Source of the DNA: Papio anubis
Lineage: Eukaryota > Chordata > Mammalia > Primates > Cercopithecidae
Length of the DNA: 64,000 bases
Reading direction: 5' to 3'
NCBI RefSeq assembly: GCF_008728515.1
Contig: NC_044978.1
Coordinates: 3,987,771-4,051,770 of the forward strand
Below, piece after piece: positions 46,471 to 58,620 of this stretch. The position numbers were made by a program, and so were the translations under genes. Position 1 is the first letter of the stretch. Each line of letters opens with the position of its first letter. Below the pieces are notes generated by a model. The model searched no databases and had not been told where the DNA came from. It saw only the letters and a list, made by a program, of their open reading frames with translations.

Positions 46471-48105
46471 ATGTTGTATCTGAAGCTAACTTGTCCAGTT
46501 CACAAACATGAGTCTGTACAAACAAAACAAGATCATGTGAAGTACAGAAAAGCATCTTCTTAAACATTTAATGTATTCATAAACGTATTGCCCATATTTT
46601 GTTCTTATGTAGGTGGTAAATTTATACTTACCATTGCATGGTAATAAAATGTGGCATGTGGCAAAAATGTGCTCATTCTAATTTAAACAGATGTAGGTTT
46701 TAAGTATTGAAAATTAGCATACTTTCCCAAATTAGTACTTAGAGAAACTTTTAAAATTTTTTATGAAAAATGGCATTTTAATAAGCCTCATTACATTGCT
46801 ATGCTCTTAAAAGCACGTTCATATATTATTTTTCCCCCATACTCATGATTTTCTACTCAATGTTCACATTTTTCAGAGAACAGACAGTATGGAATATTCA
46901 TAGCTAAGTACCAAAGTCAGCCTTCCTTTCCATGGACACATTGTGGAGCAGGAATGCAGTTTCCGTGGCTCGGAGTCAATGCTGAGTGAAAAATTGGCTC
47001 ATTTCAGAAAATGTGATCAGGGAATCTTGAATTGTTTCCTAAATTAACAAAGTCAGTTGTTTAGTGATAAACATATTTTCGAGTATTTGTCTGTGAGATG
47101 AGAGATGCTTTCTATCAGATCAATGGACTAGTTTATGAATAATGAAGTTAACATTCTTAGAATTAAAATAATAGTTTCTTTTACATGAATAGACCATCTA
47201 TTTATATGTGGCTGCACAAATACATTGAGTGAAATATGAGTTCGTAGGTTTCTTAGCTCTTTTAATGTGAAAACAATTCCAGTTGAAGAGTCGCCCAGCT
47301 CCTCAGGTACCTTGTAACGAACCCTGAAGTTTAGAGTTCTTATTCATTGGAGGAAGCTATTAGTACACATTCAACAGATAAGTGGCAAAGATACGTGTAT
47401 TGTACTTGTGGAGCCAGGGTGGTTATCCTGTGAGTGAGAACTGGGAATGTTTTTGCTCTAATGTGTCTTTTTGAGTGTGGCCGCTAATCAGTATGGGTTA
47501 ATAGACTGATTGAATAGTAAGTCATTATTTTTCTGATTTACGTCTTACCCCAATGCTAGTTCCTCTCAGGACGAAGTTAACTACTAAAGCAGTGAGTGGA
47601 GATAAGTGTCATTAAGAAATAAAATTCCAAATCTCTTGCCTCCTCAAAATCTGTGAAATTAGAGACATGTTTCAACAGCCTAGAAATTAGCCAAGACCAT
47701 TCATAAACCTTTTAACTACAGTAGATATATTGTTTCTCAGTGAAACCGATAATGGCAAATGTAGCCCATGGAGGCCCTGCTCCCGCTGATTTGGAAATAG
47801 TACAAGAGTTTCTAAGTATTTCTATAGATAGGAAGAAATTTAAGGTCAAACTCATTTCCAAATGCACTAAAACACTGAGAAAATGGTCGAGAAGCAAGAA
47901 TAGCAGCAAAATTACCCAACAATACCTCACCTGGCACATTTTCAAAAACTTCAATACTTCAAAGGAGTTTAATGAAATACTGCATTAAAAATCAAGATCA
48001 CTAAAATGTTATAATGCCTCTCTTGAATGATTCTGTTGTAAAAAATTGGTATATTCTGAGGACACCAATTATCCTTTTAAAAATAAAAATGGAGGAGACT
48101 ATAGA
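46471..48105. other. AT-rich single-copy sequence
   Basis: No gene or repeat is recognised. Opposite-strand frames near 47712-47988 overlap almost completely, so at most one could be real, and neither shows a known domain. Confidence 0.4.
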
Positions 48106-48300
48106 ATGAAATTATGATTTTATTTGCTAAAATTATATTAATTTATTATATTAAAAATTATAAGAAATTATATTTAATTTCTTGATTGTATATATTATAT
48201 ATTTGATTACTATATTATATAATACATAATTATATAATTTAATTATACCTATAAATATGATTTATTCGATAAATTATAGTTTGCTAAATAATAAAATTGT
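48106..48300. repeat. AT-rich low-complexity block
   Basis: Nearly pure A/T with many short palindromes such as ATATATTATATAT and AATTATATAATTTAATTAT. It could form cruciforms, and no coding content is possible. Confidence 0.85.
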
Positions 48301-50484
48301 TATGACTTTATTTTGAATAACTATTACATAGAATTCCTGAGTACCTTTGTAGCTAAATCTGGATAAGGTGAGTGGGGATGAATGAATATTAGGAGTTCTC
48401 TACAGGACTGCTTAAGAGTAGAAGGAAAGCAATCTCATTTCTTATGGAAAATGGAAATATCATATTAATCTCAAAGAAACACAAAAATAAGCTTTAACAA
48501 TGGATCTTAAGCAGACGTTTGAGTGTTTTAAAAAAAAGAGCAATGCAATGTTGAGGACATCACAAAAAAGAGTATAAACATCCCAAACAAAGATGACCTG
48601 ACCTGGTCTTGATTCATAAGTCAAATGCCCCAGAGAATAACTGGAGCCCAGAGCCCAGGTATGTTCTGTGGCCCAGGAATCATGTATTCTCCAGCTCATG
48701 TTCTTAAGTTTGTAGGTCGTGGCGTTTGTTAGTACTTGAAATTTCCAGCACCCTTGTGGTTACCCAAAATAGAAGGTGGTACAGAAGTCCAATTTGGAGT
48801 CTCAAAGGTGTGTTCAAATGTGTACAACTGTTTTTAAAATAGGCCAAGTGGATAGATCTTAATCTGTAACATGAAAACAGAGTTCAAGTTACAGAATGGC
48901 GGAGGCTCTGCAATTTAGAACCAGGTTTGGCCACAGTGATGGGCACCGTTGGTGAAGAACTTTCCAATTCCTTCTTCTCTTACCCAACATTACATATGCA
49001 AATATAAGGGTGGCTTGAACTGAGTCTTTCTCTGTCTTTGCAGGTAAGATTCATTACAGGGTATAATTATAAAATTTACCAAATAAGCGTACCCTAATAT
49101 AATGCTATAAAATGAATTCAGCTGCAAGTTTCTCTTTTTCAGAAGTTTTACAAGCAAGCCTTATATGAATAATTTCTCTCTGAGAATTATCTCATTTCTG
49201 AAGTCATTTTTCTCATTATCTTAAATGGTGCTATTCTCCTTTGATAGTTGATTGATTCTGAGATCACACTGCTCTACTTGAGTGTCGGCTATGACTCAAC
49301 TGAAATGTGCCTAATTTTAAACTTTGAAGCACCAAATTTTATTTGTTTTTCTTTTTAGATATAGCCTATTAATTTCTTCCCCCCGCTGAATCCATTCTTA
49401 CTAAAATTATTGCAAACCTCGTTTTCTCTGTCGGTATCTCTTTTCTTCCTCTATGAAAACTTCTTTGTGTTGCCCCATTGACGCTATCACCTGATACTTA
49501 AATGAGTCTAGGATTGCGAATAGCATTAACAGCTAATTTAGTTCATCAGGGATTTGAATAGCAAGTCTCCAACAAAGCTGCTCCCAGGCAGAACAAAGCA
49601 GCAGTTGGTGCTGGAGCAGCCCTGGTGCTCATGGAACGGACGGGTAGGACCGTGGAAACCCCTCTTCCATCTCAGATCTGGAACACGCTGCCTGCACCAT
49701 TTGATGTCATTTGCCCATTCACTGCAATAATGTTTCTTAGACCCTGGCCCTAGTCATGGCTTTAGCTGTAAAATCATCTTCAGCTCCCCAGTTTTCAAAC
49801 TGTGAAGGGATGATTACCTAGGTTTTGTAATGTTCTTTCCAGCTATGATTCAAGGTTAAATGCAAAGTAAGAACTATAATATTCGTCCTGAAAGTCTCCA
49901 GACGAGGCCCTCTTTAAGGAATGCTGTAGAGAAATGTGCGGTAGGAACAATACGGGAAGCCTGGCCGCCCACAATCTGCATTGCTGGATTTAGCCATAAA
50001 ACCCGAGAGGACCCAAAGTAGAGGCACTTAGGATAGGGTGGAGACAGAATGGGAGGAGGGAGCCTCAGAGAGAAATGAGACGACCTGAATTTAATATAAA
50101 AACTTCTGTAAATTACAAAAGGAATCAGACATAGCTCACAGAACTCATAGGTCTAAAGTCATTACAATCTTCCTACAAGGTAAAAAAAAAAAATAGAGAG
50201 GCTATATAGAAACAGCCCCATTTAAGGATGCTATTTATAATCCCCTCAGGTCGTATAATGGTTTCTCTGTCCCTTACAGCTTATCTTTCCCTTCTAAATA
50301 TGTGTGTGAAGAAGATGTTGTCCTTTACGTCCTTTTTATTTAATCTGTTCCCCAGTGCATCAGTTCAGTTTGTCCATGCCGGTCTCTCCTAACTATTTTC
50401 ACTTAAACAAGTCAGACCTTCTATTCATTATTGCTGTTGTTTGAGCTTTCCATTCAGCGTATCCCTGGCTTGCTTTGTTTGGTG
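48301..50484. other. single-copy sequence, no gene seen
   Basis: No repeat family is identified. A short A12 run lies near 50183-50194. The 48460-48699 (-) frame has no recognisable product. Confidence 0.4.
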
Positions 50485-50620
50485 TATATTCACTCAGTAC
50501 ATTCCAGCAACCAGCCACTGTGCTAGGAACTGGTTGTATTTTGTTTTTAAAGGAATCCTATCCTCAAGGAGCCTATGGTGTAGTAGGAAAAAGAGGTAAA
50601 CAGCAACAATAGCCTACTGA
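50485..50620 (-). mobile_element. L2 3' end, antisense
   Basis: 'tgtatattcactcagtacat', 'cactgtgctaggaactggtt' and 'atcctcaaggagcctatggt' match the complement of the L2 tail. Confidence 0.75.
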
Positions 50621-50659
50621 CCCCGTCCTCTGCAACCACGCGATGGAGTAGCCAGTATT

Positions 50660-51190
50660 CATGCAAAGTTGCAAAGTCTCATTTAATCCTCTCAAAAACC
50701 TCCCAGAGAGATAGGTGGGGTTGTCTGCTTTTTTTTTTTTTTTTGAGACAGAGCCTCAGGGAAAAAAAAAAAAAAAAAAAAGGATGAACATCCAGACTGG
50801 AGTGCAGTGGCATGATCTCAGCTCACTGCAACCTTCGCCTCCTGGGTTCAAGCAATTCTCCTGCCTCAGCCTCCCAAGTAGCTGGGATTACAGGCATGCG
50901 CCAGCACACATGGCTAATTTTTGTATTTTTAGTAGAGATAGGGTTTCACCATGTTGGCCAGGCTGGTCTTGAACTCCTGACCTCAAGCAATCTGCTCGCC
51001 TCGGCCTCCCAAAATGCTGGGATTACAGGCCTGAGCCACGATGCCCAGCCTGTCTGCTATTTATAGATAAGGAAATCCAGGCTCAGGGAGATTAAGTAAC
51101 TCTCCCAAAGTGACATGGCTTGCCATGGGAGAAGCCACGCCTTGAGATCAGCTGTGCCTGGTTCCTAAGCCTCAGTTCTTTCCTTGCAAT
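50660..51190 (-). mobile_element. MIR, antisense, split by an Alu
   Basis: The left part (to 50721, 'ctcatttaatcctctcaaaa') and right part (from about 51059, 'gataaggaaatccaggctca', 'gattaagtaactctcccaaa', then TGACATGGCTTGCC) form one MIR complement. The Alu sits between copies of TGTCTGCT (50722-50729 and 51051-51058), which is the probable duplicated target. Confidence 0.8.
50730..51050 (-). mobile_element. Alu, antisense, with rearranged 3' portion
   Basis: Right-arm and left-arm sequence from 'actggagtgcagtggcatga' to 'ctgagccacgatgcccagcc' is intact. Between the T16 run (50729-50744) and that body, however, the usual GAGTCTCGCTCTGT segment is replaced. In its place are 'gagacagagcctcaggg', an A20 run (50762-50781) and the small palindrome GGATGAACATCC. 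Confidence 0.93.
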
Positions 51191-51789
51191 GTAATCACTG
51201 CTGTGATAGAGGGATACTTCTTCAATTACCATTCATTATAACCATAATCAATCAATGTTAAGTTAGTGTGTATTTGTTTGTAACAATGTGGATAGGATTA
51301 TAACCGTGCTCCTCCCACCTACTAAAGGAATGATAGACTCTCCCAGGGCCTTACAAAGTCCGTTCTTCTCTATTTCTTCCAGGTTCTCTATTTCTTTTCA
51401 TGCCACTATCTTTCCTCTTTAGCCTTCTCCACTTACTAAATGAAGCAATGATAATGCTGTTGCTCTAAGAGACTGTTCTGTCAAACAGGACAAAGTGATT
51501 AGCTCAGATGTGGGGATTTTCTTAATCCAGGTGTTTGACAGTCCCGTGTATTCTTGTTTCAAATTAAAATAGACCACAAAACCCCAGAACATAAAACTGT
51601 GAATGTGATCTATCTGAAATAAATGATAAGGCAATTAAATTCAATATCTAGGTGTGCCCAATCCATTTCATTTTCCCCAACAGCAAAGTAAAAGTACCTA
51701 TATTTTTGAAGATCAATTTGCAAATAATTTTTTTCTATGTAATGTAAACAAATTGTATCTAATGATTCCAGTGCACCAGGTGTGGTTTT
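51191..51789. other. single-copy sequence, no gene seen
   Basis: No repeat or credible frame; the 51419-51634 (-) frame has no recognisable product. Confidence 0.4.
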
Positions 51790-51965
51790 CCAGCATTATA
51801 TTCTTCAACCCCTTTCTTAATGCTTTAAGGTAATGAACGCTATTCCCATTGCTCAGATAAGGAAAACGAGGCTCAACAATTGCACCCAAACCAGGGAGCT
51901 CATTAGGGGAAGAACCAGAAATTTAACTCAGAGCTCTTTTTTCTCTAAGGCCATGCTCTTAAGAT
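51790..51965 (-). mobile_element. MIR, antisense
   Basis: 'gctattcccattgctcagat', 'aggaaaacgaggctcaacaa' and 'gaagaaccagaaatttaact' match the complement of MIR. Confidence 0.75.
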
Positions 51966-51979
51966 GAGGATGAAAACAG

Positions 51980-52160
51980 CAGCAACCAACACATAGGGAG
52001 TGCCTACTGTGTGTTGGTGTTGTTTAAGAGCTTTGCATATATTAACTCATTTAAGCCTCGCAACAATTATGAGTCAAGGACTACCACAGGGCTTATTTGC
52101 TGAGTAAGAGAACTGAAGCCCAAGAAGATGGTAGTAGCCACAGAAGCTGGCAACAATAGA
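51980..52160 (-). mobile_element. second MIR, antisense, directly adjoining
   Basis: 'gagtgcctactgtgtgttgg', 'gagctttgcatatattaact' and 'catttaagcctcgcaacaat' match the complement of MIR. It lies head-to-tail with the MIR before it. Confidence 0.75.
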
Positions 52161-53249
52161 GTCGGGTGTGATGGTGGTAGGTAACTACTGACCACGCTCT
52201 CAATCATTACACTTTAACACAGTTCTTGGCAAATGTGACTAGAAAGACAAAATATTTATGTGAGACTGTCTGTTATAAAACAGAATTGTTATGATTTATA
52301 TTCATTTCTTCCATTCATGATCATCAGAAACCATGACACAGGAATGCTTAGAACAATTTCCATGTTGCATGTGTATTTTTAACTTTGTTTATTTTGAAAA
52401 TTCACTGGCCTCGTAATCAAACCTGTCTTCCCCTCCATTACGACTGACAGCATTCACCATGTTAAGAAACCATCGTAAGATTCTTAAAGGTTTTTAACAC
52501 TCAAAGCCAATACATTATGGCCTTGAATAATCTTTTCAAAATTGCTTTTTCTGTCCCAAGGACACATTTCATCATTCAATTTAGATTTTAAAAACTCCCT
52601 AAACTCCATCGAAGTGACCCTGTTCAAAGCTCTCTGAACAATGATCTGGCAGTGTCTACTGAGAACAGAATAAACAATGCATTCCTGTTTTGTATTTCCT
52701 GTCAATTATTGCTGTGTTCTTATTTCTCTTGACATCGCCAATCAGTAAATGGTAGTTTTAGAAAAAAGAGTCAACTACTTTACTATATTTACGGCCAAAA
52801 ATATTCCAGTGATGCAGCTCCCAGGGCGTTAGGCATGTCGGCTCATTTTTCATGGCAGTTTTTGCTCCATTGGGAAATAATGGGCCGGAGACTTAATGCC
52901 ACAATTGTTGTAAGCATTGGTTGTTGATGTCCAGAAGTTCTTTCAAAACTTCTGGAACTATTTTTTTACTAATGTCTTAATAGCAGGCCTAATAGTTTAT
53001 TGCTGTCATTCAGCCAGTCTAATGTAATGAAGGTTGTTTTTAGATGATTGTTTTCGTTCTGTTTCTAGCTTTCATGGAACAGATTACCTCAACACAGTCA
53101 TTTAACCAGGTTGGGTTTGCCTCAAATAACAAGAAATCCCACAGGCAGGTAGCCCAGGGTAGGTTCCGCTCTGTCATCTCTCCGTTAGCATGCACCCCCT
53201 AGAATGACATCTGTATTTCAGTCTACAAAAAGAGGAGCAGAACAAGGTT
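52161..53249. other. single-copy sequence; candidate conserved block
   Basis: The 52780-53090 part has no repeat, a compact run of AT-rich homeodomain-like motifs such as TAATAGTTTATTG and TCTAATGTAATG, and a perfect 9-bp inverted repeat (52931-52955). That texture resembles non-coding elements conserved among vertebrates, but conservation cannot be judged from one sequence. Confidence 0.3.
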
Positions 53250-53562
53250 AGAAAGAAAAGGACAGCCAGGTGCGGTGGCTCACGCCTGTAATCCCAGCAC
53301 TTTGGGAGCCGAAGCGGGTGGATCACGAGGTCAGGAGATCGAGACCATCCTGGCTAACATGGTGAAACCTCGTCTCTACTAAAAATACAAAAAATTAGCT
53401 GGGCATGGTGGCAGGTGCCTGTAGTCCCAGCTACTCAGGAGGCTGAGGCAGGGGAATGGTGTGAACCCGGGAGGCGCAGCTTGCAGGGAGCCGAGATCGC
53501 GCCACTCACTCCAGCCTGGGCGACAGAGCGAGACTCCATATCAAAAAAGAAAGAACAGGACA
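53250..53562 (+). mobile_element. AluY-like with 15-bp TSD
   Basis: The body is about 53265-53547. Flanks AGAAAGAAAAGGACA (53250-53264) and AGAAAGAACAGGACA (53548-53562) match at 14 of 15. 'gaccatcctggctaacatgg' is AluY-like. The + frame from 53415 begins inside it. Confidence 0.95.
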
Positions 53563-54420
53563 AGGAAGCCCTCTTCTCTGGAGGTTTAGTGTCATTATTT
53601 TGCATGTGAAATTTTCAACAGGATGCCTTGCCTTTAGCTTATTGGTCAGAACGAACTGCAAGGAATCCGGGAAGGTCAGTTATTAACTGGGTGTCTTGTC
53701 AGGATTCTGCAGTGAGGAAGACTGAGACTGCAAAATGGATCCTCAGGAGGCAGAAGAAAGTGGCTACCACACCTCTTACATACTTGACTTATTTTACAGA
53801 GCAATTAATATGGAAATAGTGACTTAATTGTAAAATAAAACATATCAGACAGAACCTCAAACTGAAAATGATCCTCAAAGGAATTCTTGCCACAAAAAGG
53901 AGGGCCCTTGCTAGAAGGTAAAAATGTGAGCATTTACCCTGATTCAGAGGGCAGCCTCCCGCCTCTCTGCCGGAATCCAAAGTGTGCATCACTGCGGGCA
54001 GGATATTCCTTCTCATGCCCCGCCACTGACGACCAGTCTACTTCTGCTTAGCCCTGAGGGTCTGAACAAAGACTTCGCATTGTTTTTTTTAAACTACAAC
54101 AGGGTTACTGATTTCTTAATGTGTCTCTCCCATACCTTTTAGTTTAGTAGATTGACTTTGCTGGTTAAAGCATTCCCTTCCAGACTTTTCTATGTCATAA
54201 TATACATAAAATCAAGAATATTTGCAGGCACAGAGGTAAACAAATGAGGTTGCTGATAGCCAGAGGTGGCCAGTCCAGGAGCTTTAGCTGCCCAAGGCCT
54301 CACTTGACCACCTGAGAACTGAGGAGATCAATAGTGTAGAACACTGTAGTTATTGCCATGCACAGAAGTAGAGAGGGTCTGGTTAGAAGACAGACAACAT
54401 GGAAAATAGTTCTATGTCCA
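53563..54420. other. single-copy sequence, no gene seen
   Basis: Short frames on both strands near 53628-54016 have no known product. No repeat is assigned. Confidence 0.4.
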
Positions 54421-54730
54421 GTCGGGCGCGGTGGCTCACGCATGTAATCCCAGCACTTTGGGAGGCCGAGGCAGGAGGATCATGAGGTCAGGAGATCGAG
54501 ACCATCGTGGCTAACACAGTGAAACCCCGTCTCTACTAAAAATACAAAAAATTAGCCGAGCGAGGTGGCAGGCACCTGTGGTCCCAGCTGCTGGGGGAGG
54601 CTGAGGCAGGAGAATGGTGTGAACCCGGGAGGCAGAGCTTGCAGTGAGCCGAGATCACGCCACTGCACTCCAGCCTGGATGACAGAGTGAGACTCCATCT
54701 CAAAAAAAAAAAAAACAAGAAAGAAAATAT
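54421..54730 (+). mobile_element. AluY-like, full length
   Basis: Starts GTCGGGCGCGGTGGCTCACG, has 'gaccatcgtggctaacacag', and ends with an A13 run and AAGAAAG. GAAAATAGTTCTATGTCCAG before and GAAAATATTTGTGTGTCCAG after are an imperfect target-site duplication. Confidence 0.96.
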
Positions 54731-55924
54731 TTGTGTGTCCAGTCTCTGAGGGTTTGTATTTCCAGCCTCATTCATTTAGGAAGAAGTTTTTCTCATGCAC
54801 TTGGTATAAGAAATCTATAGTTCCTTCTAACTCTTGAATGCTGGTCAACTATTCTTCCTTGTTCTTAATTCATCCTTTACCTTTGTGAGTTTCAAGAAGA
54901 GTTTTCTAGCATGGTGTGTATGATGTACTATCCCTGCTAAATTAACTCTGTGGTCATAGTAATTATGGAATTGTGCCATGGCTTGTTGATTAATTCATTC
55001 AGTTTTTTAACGTCTCAGAAAAGATACATTTCATGCTGTATCTTGGTGATTTCAGAGTGTTTTACACATGTATAAAGAATACATTTTAAAACATTGTTGG
55101 GCCATAGCAAGCTTTCCTCTGCCCAAGTGGTAGAATAAAAGTTTCCATAGCTCCTTTCAGATCAATGCAGCAGAGACCAAGCCCTCTCCTACCCCAGGCT
55201 TTGACCCCTGCTGTGTAGTCTGTGACACACAAAACTCTCCTTTTCTCCCCTGTTGATATTACTTGGCTATTTGCTGGAAAATAAGATTGCAAATCTCCAG
55301 TCTTCTCAATCAGTGACTATTCATTCATTGTCTGTTTAAAACTTATGCATAATATGGCCACGAGAAAGAGTTTCATACCACTGGAATAACTATGGCCTGA
55401 CCAGGTGGCGTGGTTGGTGTGTCACTTTATACCTGCCTGTCTGCTCATAAAACTACATTATAAATAACCACATAGGGTTTCAGGTGGTGTAACTGCCAAG
55501 CAATAGGTAGACAAATACATAATTCTCTCACTAACCCTAATCAGAAGAAATGTTTATCAGGGACCTCACTCTACCCTAGTAGAATATCACATGGTTGTGA
55601 AAAAGGTCTAGGAATATGATATATGAATGCAAGTAACTTGCTTTATTGAAATCTATTTTAGAATAGATGCAAATTAAGATAACAGAACACATTATATCCT
55701 GAAGGGAAGAGCAAGCAGCATCTGCCTCTTAAGATGGCTTCTAAACCACATATGTAGCTACAAAGCAATATTTCAGAGAATTGTCTGGGTTGGAAACAGC
55801 TGCTTAATTAGAGTACATAATTTTTGCTTTTTACATGATCAGATACTTTTTATTTCACAAGTTCTGATAAATATAGGACCAAAAATTGTACTCTTGTGTT
55901 GCTTCATGCCTTAGGCAGAACTTA
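54731..55924. other. AT-rich single-copy sequence
   Basis: No gene or repeat recognised; the 55086-55292 (-) frame has no known product. Confidence 0.4.
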
Positions 55925-56450
55925 TTTAATCATTTACTCATTCGGCAACTACGTATTGGCCCCCGTTGACATTGGGCCAGGCACAAATGCAATCCCTGTG
56001 TGAGGAACGTAAGTAATGTGAGGGGCAAGTGGGAGCTGATAGGCCAGTGGAGGAGAGGGTCTCCAGTCAATTACTCCAGCAAATTCAAGCAACTGAGCCC
56101 GAATTTAGAGGGAATGAGGAAGGTGATTCTTTACGAGTTAAAAAAAAAAGGGAGGGGGAGTGGCGGGGCTACGCTGGTGGAGCAGGGAAGTCCTTCCTGA
56201 GGAAGAGACACTTGAAAGCTGGAGGTTGCATGGCATTCGCCACTGGGCAGGGAAGGCGTTCCCATCAGAGTGAGCCATGCAAGCCAGGGCCCTGCATGAG
56301 GCACGGCCCAGGAATGGAAGGGAGGCTGGAGAGGCCAGAGGCAATGGCGCTGGGAGGAAGGTGGTGGGGATGGGTCGGAAACGCTGCAGGACACCAGATT
56401 GTGCAGGGCCTTCAGTGGGCAGCATAGAAAAGGCTTAGCTTCGTGATTTT
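55925..56450 (-). mobile_element. L2, antisense, about 525 bp
   Basis: A long collinear match to the complement of the L2 3' region: 'atcatttactcattcggcaa', 'gggaagtccttcctgaggaa', 'aagccagggccctgcatgag' and 'cagattgtgcagggccttca'. The overlapping frames of 87-132 codons on both strands between 56000 and 56427 come from this L2. Confidence 0.8.
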
Positions 56451-56580
56451 CATAGCAGATTTAGCGACCGTTGCATATGCTCAATTTCAAATGGAATAGA
56501 AATAACAAGAAAAGCTAAGTCATGGTTACATAAACAGCAGAGGTGCTTTTTAAATACACAAAGAATTCAGGCAGCCAGTT

Positions 56581-56924
56581 TAAAACAAAGTTTCAGGCTG
56601 GGCGCAGTGGCTTACACCTGTAATTCCAGCACTTTGTGAGGCCGGGGCAGGAGGATCACCTGAGGTTAGGAGTTCGAGACCAGCCTGACCAACATGGTGA
56701 AACGCGTCTCTACTAAAAATACAAAAAATAGCCGGGTATGGTGGCACATGCCTGTAGTCCCAGTTACTTGGGAGGCTGAGGCAGGAGAAGCGCTTGAACC
56801 CGGGAGGCGGAGGTTGCAGTGAGCCGAGATCACCCCATTGCACTCCAGCCTGGGTGACAGAGCAAAACTCCATCTCAAAAATAAACGAATAAATAAAAAT
56901 AAAAATAAATAAAACAAAGTTTCA
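56581..56924 (+). mobile_element. AluS-like with perfect 15-bp TSD
   Basis: The body is 56596-56909. Flanks TAAAACAAAGTTTCA at 56581-56595 and 56910-56924 are identical. The tail is an A-rich (AAAT)n. The antisense frames of 83-97 codons are Alu translations. Confidence 0.97.
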
Positions 56925-57502
56925 ACTAGAAAATTGAGCTTAACAAAGGTTTTAAGAAGTTATTTCTATATAATCTCTTTCAATGATACTGGTCCTTTAA
57001 CCTTTTGTTAAGATTTTCTCCTCACTTGATAAACCCCAATCCCAGATGGTAAAATGGCACATGTGATGACAAATCGCCTCCTAAAACATATTTGCTTAAC
57101 ATCAATAACCAGGCAGTAGAAGTCACTGGACACATGATTTGACTCCTTTCAAACAGTGCCGCCCACAGGTGTAAATCACGGCGACTGCCGAATGTAATCC
57201 AGATAAGCCCAAGCAAAAGCATAGGTTTAAGAGTGAGTAAGGCGGGTACAGTCCAATTCCTCTGCCTGCCTTTCAGGACTCAAGTGTAGGGAGCTTGCAT
57301 GACTGGTCTAAAGTCACTCAACGTATGGGCTTTAGTTTCCCAGCCCAATGCATGCATGCATTGTTCAGCAAGTGGCATACCATGGGTGAGGTTCCTGTAG
57401 ATGACCTGACAGATGCTTGCTACGTGCATGAAGCTACCAGGTATCCTTATTTTTATTGCATATGCTTCCCTTTGTTGAGTGTGGTTGAAGCAGACAAGCA
57501 TA
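56925..57502. other. single-copy sequence, no gene seen
   Basis: A TGCATGCATGCA palindrome lies at about 57349-57360. The + frame 57295-57585 runs into the next Alu. No gene is seen. Confidence 0.4.
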
Positions 57503-57826
57503 AAAGATGTTACTCCACGCCAGGTGCGGTGGCTCACACCTGTAATCCCAGCACTTTGGGAGGCCGAGGCACGTGGATCACCTGAGGTCGGGAGTTTGTG
57601 ACCAGCCTGACCAACATGGAGAAATCCCATCACTACTGAAAATACAAAATTAGATAGTTGTGGTGGTGCATGCCTGTAATCCCAGCTACTCGGGAGGCTG
57701 AGGCAGGAGAATCGCTTGAACCCAGGAGGTGGAGGTTGCAGTGAGCTGAGATTGTGCCATTGCACTCCAGCCTGGGCAACAAGAGCGAAACTCCATCTCA
57801 AAGAAAAAAAAAAGATGTTACTTCAC
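57503..57826 (+). mobile_element. AluS-like with 16-bp TSD
   Basis: The body is 57519-57810. Flanks AAAGATGTTACTCCAC (57503-57518) and AAAGATGTTACTTCAC (57811-57826) match at 15 of 16. The 173-codon antisense frame 57280-57801 is mostly Alu. Confidence 0.97.
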
Positions 57827-58489
57827 TTAGTCTAGCCTTCATTTTGGTTACAACGTGCTTGACTTCAGTGTCCACCTCTTCTTTTAGTCAGCATTAGCTG
57901 ATTTCTGTAGGAGAATCTGACTGCTCTTTCAGTATGTCTTTGAAACTCACGCCAGTGTTTGAGATGGTCTTGCTGCCTCTCCCTAAGCACTGAAATATTT
58001 GACTAAGAGAATGACACATTGTTCTCCTGGGATATTAGACAATGCTACTAGAATGACAGGGGCAGGAAGGCCTCTAAACATCTATAGCGCAACTCACTTT
58101 TCAAAGGACTGCAGGGGTAAAGAATGTTCTCTGGAAAACAATACTCATGGGAAAACTACATTTACTTCCTTCCTCCTGGGATCCTCTCAAATCATAGGAA
58201 GCGATGAGGAATCAATTGAGAATTCTGTGCTCTCTTGGGAAAAAAATTTAAAACACTCAAAGAAACCTTCTAAATACACGTGTTCAAAAAATCATGCCCA
58301 TGAAAGTCGTTGGAAATCACCACCGTATCTTTAAAAAATTACTAAATTTAGCCACATATGGAAATCTGCACAGTTTTTCAAATATATTTTGATTATTTAA
58401 CCAACATTCATATAAAATTTACAAAGCAGCAGACTTTTCCATGGCCGTTTCAAATAACAATTTTCACCCTACAACAACCGAATACAGAA
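57827..58489. other. single-copy sequence, no gene seen
   Basis: The + frame 57999-58334 (111 codons) is Ser/Thr/Lys-rich and matches no family I recognise. No splice or promoter context is apparent. Confidence 0.35.
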
Positions 58490-58620
58490 AGGTCTCATTA
58501 CAGAGGAGGAAACTGAGGTATGGGGAGGCTGAGAAAGTGACCTACGGCTACAGCCACGCCTAAGTGTCAGGATGAGGATTTGAACCCGGGCACCCTGACT
58601 GCAGACTCTCCACTCGGACG
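58490..58620 (-). mobile_element. MIR, antisense
   Basis: 'cattacagaggaggaaactg', 'gtgacctacggctacagcca' and 'gaggatttgaacccgggcac' match the complement of MIR closely. Confidence 0.85.

Noticed and set aside
48106..48300. AT-rich palindromic block as a replication origin or matrix-attachment site
   Set aside because: Composition alone is not evidence; such blocks are common in AT-rich mammalian DNA.
57280..57801. 173-codon minus-strand frame
   Set aside because: Most of it is the translation of an antisense Alu.
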